From assembly GCA_964368605.1 (NCBI GenBank), contig CAYJBP010000100.1, forward strand, positions 1-9,447: a DNA stretch of 9,447 nt, in the 5' to 3' direction. The position numbers and the translations under genes were made by a program. The notes under the pieces are model-generated. The model was given only the letters and a program-made list of their open reading frames with translations. It was not told the DNA's origin and searched no databases. Below are positions 5,960 to 9,447 of the stretch, piece by piece (position 1 is the stretch's first letter; each line of letters starts with the position of its first letter). The stretch is from CAYJBP01 sp964368605 (lineage in GTDB: Bacteria; Bacillota; Dehalobacteriia; UBA4068).

Positions 5960-6577
5960 ATGCTTATTAATCCACAATGGTCATTAACCTTGCGTTGCCC
6001 TGTTTGTCAAGAAAGGATGATTTACCGCAATATCTCCCGTTTCCAATTAGCTAAAGGCAAAGTCCATGTCGTTCAATGCTCTTGCGGTGCTGAACCGCTT
6101 AAGCTATGGCTGGCTCAGAAGCGCCTTTATGCCGAGATCTTTTGCCCTTGTTGTGAAGATACCCATAACTACATTTTTAATCTTAAAGACTTAAAGGGCG
6201 ATCCGCCTTTTATGATGGGTTGCGAAGATATGGAAGTACGCCTGGCCTGCTTAGGCGATTTGGCCGTGGTACGGGAAGCTATGGATGAGGAAAGCGCTCT
6301 GATTTTTGATTATGCCGAAGAATTAAAAGATTATCTGGTAAAGCCATCGATAATTGGCCATTCTTTGTTAAGGATTAATCAATTATTAACCGAGCATTCT
6401 TGTACCTGTGCCCATTGCTTGCGAGAAGATGTTGATATCCTAATTTTGTCAGACCGGTTGGTTTTAAGTTGCCCACATTGCCATCGAGAATTTAGCATCG
6501 ATGCCGCAAAACCGGGTGATTTAAACCTGCTCAACAAAATGCCCAGCATCAGTATTGGCGATTATGATTGCGTTTAA
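5960..6577 (+). CDS. Cysteine-rich zinc-ribbon-like protein, unknown function
   Basis: A 205-residue, probably cytoplasmic protein without signal peptide or membrane helix. Cysteines come in ordered pairs: C13PVC16 with C40SC42, a middle C62PCC65, then C150AHC153 with C171PHC174 (plus Cys148). This pattern fits two zinc ribbons, one at each end, with a knuckle-like motif in the middle. Each ribbon has the beta-hairpin spacing of about 17-23 residues between Cys pairs. A helical, acidic segment (about 100-140) joins them. The family is not recognised; RNA, DNA or protein binding are all possible. The start is supported by a G-rich SD (AGAGGGGGGG, 5943-5952) 7 bases before the ATG. The aldolase gene follows 72 bases later with no terminator between, so the two are probably co-transcribed. 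Confidence 0.85.
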   Translation: MLINPQWSLTLRCPVCQERMIYRNISRFQLAKGKVHVVQCSCGAEPLKLWLAQKRLYAEIFCPCCEDTHNYIFNLKDLKGDPPFMMGCEDMEVRLACLGDLAVVREAMDEESALIFDYAEELKDYLVKPSIIGHSLLRINQLLTEHSCTCAHCLREDVDILILSDRLVLSCPHCHREFSIDAAKPGDLNLLNKMPSISIGDYDCV

Positions 6578-6649
6578 ATAAACTCAATTTTTAGCCGATA
6601 ATATATTTTAGATTTCTTAAAATCCTATTTCTTTTAAGGAGGACTTTAT

Positions 6650-7504
6650 ATGCCCTTATTGCCGATGAAAACCCTGCTTACCGCTGCCGAAGAAGGCAAA
6701 TATGCCGTAGGTGCTTTTAACTGCAATAATATGGAAATTATCCAAGCCATCATCAAAGCTGCCGAAATCGAAAAAGCGCCGGTGATTATTCAAGCCAGCC
6801 AAGGCGCTTTAAAGTATGCCGGCATCGATTATATTGTAGCCTTAACCCGTATTGCAGCCAATCAGGCTAATATCCCGGTGGCCTTACATTTAGATCATGG
6901 CACCAGTTTTGAACAATGTTGCACCTGTATTGGCCATGGCTTTACCTCGGTAATGATTGACGGCTCCAAGCATGAGCTTGAAGCCAATATCGCCCTTACC
7001 AACAAGGTATTAGAGGTGGCTCGCAGCTGTAATGTTAGCGTTGAAGGTGAATTGGGTAAAATTACCGGTACTGAAGATGATATTTATGTAAGTGAAAAAG
7101 AAGCACTTTATACCGAGCCGGACGAAGCTAAATACTTTGTCGAAAAAACCGGTGTAGATGCCTTAGCTATTGCTATTGGCACTGCGCATGGCCAGTATAA
7201 AGGCGAGCCTAAGCTGGATTTTGAACGCCTAAGTCAAATTAACAGCTTAATTGATGTACCGATTGTACTGCATGGCTCATCAGGGGTATCTGATGAGGCT
7301 TTAACCGAGGCCGTTAGCCGTGGCGTACGCAAAATTAATATCGATACCAATATTCGCGAGGCCTTTATGGATGGCGTAAAAGTGGCGCTTGCCGCTAATC
7401 CATCCGAGCTTGATCCCCGAAAAGTCCTGGGGCCGGCTCGCGAGGCCGCCACGGAAATTATTCGCGAAAAAATCCGTGTTTTCGGTAGTAGTAATCGAAT
7501 TTAA
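6650..7504 (+). CDS. fba: Class II fructose-1,6-bisphosphate aldolase
   Basis: A 284-residue zinc-dependent aldolase of glycolysis and gluconeogenesis. It cleaves fructose-1,6-bisphosphate to dihydroxyacetone phosphate and glyceraldehyde-3-phosphate in the cytoplasm. Visible motifs: ALHLDHG with catalytic Asp82 and zinc ligand His83; VEGELGKITGTED with Glu134; IGTAHGQYKGEPKLDF with zinc ligand His180; VLHGSSGV with zinc ligand His208; NIDTNIR (230-236), which binds the phosphate/substrate. The length and the absence of long insertions fit the short class II (GatY/KbaY/FbaA-like) branch. Tagatose-bisphosphate aldolase is a sister activity that cannot be excluded, but no tagatose or galactitol genes are near. 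SD AAGGAGG (6636-6642) is 7 bases before the ATG, which selects this start over Met6. It is the last gene of its unit, ending at the terminator at 7516. Confidence 0.95.
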   Translation: MPLLPMKTLLTAAEEGKYAVGAFNCNNMEIIQAIIKAAEIEKAPVIIQASQGALKYAGIDYIVALTRIAANQANIPVALHLDHGTSFEQCCTCIGHGFTSVMIDGSKHELEANIALTNKVLEVARSCNVSVEGELGKITGTEDDIYVSEKEALYTEPDEAKYFVEKTGVDALAIAIGTAHGQYKGEPKLDFERLSQINSLIDVPIVLHGSSGVSDEALTEAVSRGVRKINIDTNIREAFMDGVKVALAANPSELDPRKVLGPAREAATEIIREKIRVFGSSNRI

Positions 7505-7515
7505 TGTTTTACAAT

Positions 7516-7553
7516 AAAAGAGGTTGTCGCAATTTTTTGCGGCAACCTCTTTT
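7516..7553. terminator. Bidirectional terminator between fba and the SLH gene
   Basis: AAAAGAGGTTGTCGCAA (7516-7532) pairs with TTGCGGCAACCTCTTTT (7537-7553) over 17 bp with one G-U around TTTT. It has T's at the end in both orientations. It sits between convergent genes, 11 bases after the fba stop and 65 bases past the SLH gene stop, so it can serve both. Confidence 0.88.
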
Positions 7554-7618
7554 GTGCTTAAAAGATTTAAGAGCTGTTCTTTTTTTGAGGAAAAAAGAAC
7601 CAAAAGCCTTTTACGATC

Positions 7619-9157
7619 TTATTCCCATAATATCCATTGGCTATCGCTTTGGGCTAGGTCTAAATAGTATATTATTCCTTCATTGGCTACTGCATATTGA
7701 TAATTTATAGCACCATCTTCCAACTCTCGGCCGGCATATATATTTGCCGTTATGCCATTAATTATATCTACCTCTAAAAACTCCGTTTCGGTTATGGAAT
7801 GTCCTAAATCAAAGGCCAGCAAACCAATCAAATACTTATCCGAGGCTATATTACCCAATACCTTATACTCCCCGGTTAATATATCCATTTCGCAAATTTT
7901 ATAAGATTCCGTTATAGCATAATGATACATAGCCGTAAACTTACTGCCATCTGCAGAATTAGTGCCGGCCGCATAAAGCATTGCCGGCTCGCCATGTACC
8001 TCGCTTACCTCGCCTGGCACAATAACAGTAACCGTTTTACCTGCAGCCTTAGCAACCTTAAATAAAATAGTGCTTATCCATTGCTCGGCAACCATGGCCG
8101 GCGGCTCGGGGATATCGCCAATCCCCTCTAAAGCATAATAATAATCACTTAGCTGATAGGCCATATCATTAGTCATAAACAAAGCAGGCACTAAACCGGC
8201 TACCGTAAATGGCTCGCCTCCTGTTAACTCAAAGTATACATTATTAACTTGCATATTTTGGATAATTGTCATCACCAAACTATCCATCATCCGCCAAGCC
8301 AGATAATCTGTATTGGCCTCACTATTAAAGAATCCGCTATTCTCGCTCCAGGTAAGTATCAAATCATCATTTTGCTGACGAGCCTCCACCTCAAAATTCA
8401 GATTACCCATTTCAACAGAAACCGCTGTTAGCAAATTATCAAAACTAATCGGCATCCCGGTATGAATCGGCATCTCGGTAAAAATATTCTCGCTATCTGT
8501 ACTGCGATTAGAAATATAGAGCTTACTATTGCCATCATGGCTTAGCTGCCTTAAAGCATAAGCCACCTCGGCACGCTCTGCATCGCCTTTAGGGCTAAGT
8601 TTATTATTAAAATCGGCAACCAGCAAGCCCTCTACCGTAGCCCATATCATAGCCTCTTTAGCCCAATCGGAAATGGCGGCATCATCTTCAAAAGCAGCAC
8701 TAAGCCCCAACATTTGATGCTCGTCGATCTTTAAGTAACGAAATAGAATTGTAGCCAATTGCTCGCGGCTAATCGGTAAATCGGGGGCAAATATACCCTC
8801 CTCTACCCCATCTACTATCCCGGCTTCGGCTGCCCAGGTTATAGCCTCGGTATACCACATATCGGCCTCTATATCGGTGAACGGATTAGCCGCAATAGGG
8901 GTGGGTAGGCCGGCATAACGATGCAATACCGTAACCAACATACCACGGGTCATCGAATCATAAGGCGCAAACTCGGTATCGCTAATGCCCCGGAACAATT
9001 CATTTTCATAAACAAACATTACCGGCTGATATACCCAAGAAAGCTCCGGCACATCGGTAAAAGGATTATAGTCTGTATCGGCTTTAGCTGTTGTAGCAGG
9101 CAAAATCATGGCTAGTAGAATTATTGTACCAAAAAGAACCCGAATAGTTTTTTTCAT
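7619..9157 (-). CDS. Secreted S-layer-homology (SLH) domain protein
   Basis: A 512-residue cell-wall-associated protein. Residues 1-26 are a signal peptide (MKKTIRVLFG, hydrophobic core, cleavage after AKA). Three SLH repeats follow. The first (about 31-83) starts NPFTDVPE and has TRGML. The second (about 91-144) starts NPFTDIEADMWY and has SREQ. The third (about 158-209) has WAKEAMIWATVEGLL and ERAE. SLH triplets bind pyruvylated secondary wall polymer. Residues about 210-512 are not firmly recognised. A stretch around LILTWSENSGFF to VNNVYFELTGGEPF has the strand-helix-strand order of GerMN-type domains, but this is only a suggestion. The start is the ATG at 9157, with GGAG (9167-9170, complement) seven to nine bases upstream. 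A TTG five codons earlier overlaps that SD and is unlikely. It is convergent with fba and probably monocistronic. Confidence 0.9.
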   Translation of the reverse strand: MKKTIRVLFGTIILLAMILPATTAKADTDYNPFTDVPELSWVYQPVMFVYENELFRGISDTEFAPYDSMTRGMLVTVLHRYAGLPTPIAANPFTDIEADMWYTEAITWAAEAGIVDGVEEGIFAPDLPISREQLATILFRYLKIDEHQMLGLSAAFEDDAAISDWAKEAMIWATVEGLLVADFNNKLSPKGDAERAEVAYALRQLSHDGNSKLYISNRSTDSENIFTEMPIHTGMPISFDNLLTAVSVEMGNLNFEVEARQQNDDLILTWSENSGFFNSEANTDYLAWRMMDSLVMTIIQNMQVNNVYFELTGGEPFTVAGLVPALFMTNDMAYQLSDYYYALEGIGDIPEPPAMVAEQWISTILFKVAKAAGKTVTVIVPGEVSEVHGEPAMLYAAGTNSADGSKFTAMYHYAITESYKICEMDILTGEYKVLGNIASDKYLIGLLAFDLGHSITETEFLEVDIINGITANIYAGRELEDGAINYQYAVANEGIIYYLDLAQSDSQWILWE

Positions 9158-9239
9158 AATAGTTTTCTCCAATCATATTTTTATTTGGCAATCATTAATT
9201 AAGTAACTTTGCTTAAGCACGCGCCCATAATCCGAACCC

Positions 9240-9351
9240 ATTTTTAGCCCAGTTTGCCGGCTTCATGCGGCACTACCAGCCCTTGGAATAGCCCTCACTA
9301 TGCCTGCGTGCTGTTAGCACCGCCTGAAGCTCGGCAAACAGGGGTAAAAAT
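9240..9351. other. GC-rich structured non-coding element (candidate ncRNA or folded repeat)
   Basis: The two flanks form a long imperfect stem. TTTTTA (9241-9246) pairs with TAAAAA (9345-9350), CCC with GGG (9341-9343), and GTTTGCCG (9252-9259) with CGGCAAAC (9332-9339). GCTTCA (9260-9265) pairs with TGAAGC (9325-9330), and GCGG (9267-9270) with CCGC (9320-9323). They are separated mostly by single opposed mismatches and one bulge. Inside lie two smaller hairpins: GGAATAG/CTATGCC (9285-9304, one mismatch) and GTGCT-GTT-AGCAC (9308-9320). This resembles a three-way junction. No open reading frame of note crosses it. It does not match RNase P RNA, tmRNA, SRP RNA or a riboswitch I can recognise. 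It may be an RNA in the leader of the SLH gene (minus strand), an independent RNA, or a palindromic mobile repeat. Strand is undecided. Confidence 0.5.
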
Positions 9352-9447
9352 CGCTACGCGACCCTGGCGGCGGCTATTTGTCCGCCTGGCAAGGCGTGCT
9401 GACGACGGCAGGCTGGTTGCCTGCCTAGAAGGCACAACGCAGCTAGG
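9352..9447. other. Continuation of the GC-rich hairpin-rich region to the window edge
   Basis: No gene is visible. Small hairpins follow one another: GGCGG/CCGCC (9366-9370, 9382-9386), GGCAGGC-TGGTT-GCCTGCC (9407-9425) and CCTAG/CTAGG (9424-9428, 9443-9447). The octamer GCGTGCTG occurs at 9306-9313 and again at 9394-9401. From 9241 to 9447, 124 of 207 bases are G or C (about 60 %), well above the AT-rich genes around it. The element appears to continue beyond the window. Confidence 0.4.

Noticed and set aside
7576..7600. Inverted repeat GTTCTTTTTT/AAAAAAGAAC downstream of the SLH gene as its terminator
   Set aside because: The stem is mostly A/T homopolymer and no T-run follows it on the minus strand; the 7516-7553 hairpin is a far better terminator.
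7301..7603. 100-codon minus-strand reading frame across the end of fba, and the 68-codon plus-strand frame 7504-7710
   Set aside because: Both run through the strong terminator hairpin at 7516-7553 and overlap conserved coding sequence of fba or the SLH gene; neither has a plausible start site or recognisable protein.
9158..9172. TTG start for the SLH protein five codons upstream
   Set aside because: The TTG overlaps the GGAGA site that serves the ATG at 9157, and the ATG gives a clean MKK signal peptide.
9181..9447. RNase P RNA, tmRNA, SRP RNA or a known riboswitch in the GC-rich end region
   Set aside because: On neither strand did I find the conserved RNase P GAGGAAAGUCC, the tmRNA tRNA-like ends, the SRP GGAAGGAAGCAGCC loop, or a B12, TPP or glycine box.
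1..9447. CRISPR array, insertion sequence, phage or toxin-antitoxin genes
   Set aside because: No regularly spaced direct repeats, transposase, integrase or paired small overlapping genes were seen; all larger reading frames are accounted for by the genes listed.

Overview
The window looks like a piece of chromosome from an anaerobic Bacillota (Clostridia-type) bacterium. This is inferred from strong AGGAGG-type ribosome binding sites, an SLH-domain cell-surface protein, a secreted protein with a copper-amine-oxidase-like stalk domain, a class II fructose-bisphosphate aldolase, and AT-rich intergenic DNA with classic hairpin plus T-run terminators. The species cannot be named from the sequence. 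There is no transposase, phage gene or CRISPR array.

Layout. (1) 1-374: tRNA-Ser(GCU) on the minus strand with a clear sigma-A promoter (158-186), followed by non-coding DNA. (2) 375-3650, minus strand: a copper operon. The Cu(I) P-type ATPase gene copA has a CopZ-like metal-binding domain fused at its C-terminus and is followed 15 bases later by a small membrane protein of unknown function. (3) 3651-3905: a divergent intergenic region with a tandem cop-box-like repeat and a Fur-like dyad. (4) 3906-5600, plus: a secreted stalk-domain protein with its own terminator. (5) 5657-5959: a non-coding region with a candidate promoter overlapped by inverted repeats. (6) 5960-7504, plus: a cysteine-rich zinc-ribbon-like protein followed by fba, closed by a bidirectional terminator. 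(7) 7619-9157, minus: a secreted SLH-domain protein. (8) About 9210-9447: GC-rich, strongly base-paired non-coding DNA that runs off the right edge.

How the genes work together. CopA exports Cu(I) from the cytoplasm. Its fused C-terminal domain would act either as a tethered metallochaperone or, if the perfect internal Shine-Dalgarno/ATG at 1306-1290 is used, as a separately made 69-residue CopZ. One gene would then give both pump and chaperone. The two secreted proteins are envelope components. The zinc-ribbon protein and fba appear co-transcribed, linking an unknown metal-binding protein with a zinc-dependent glycolytic enzyme.

The two most interesting items are the internal translation start inside copA and the structured GC-rich element at the right edge. 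The latter has a roughly 30-bp imperfect stem enclosing two small hairpins and matches no RNA family I can recognise by eye.
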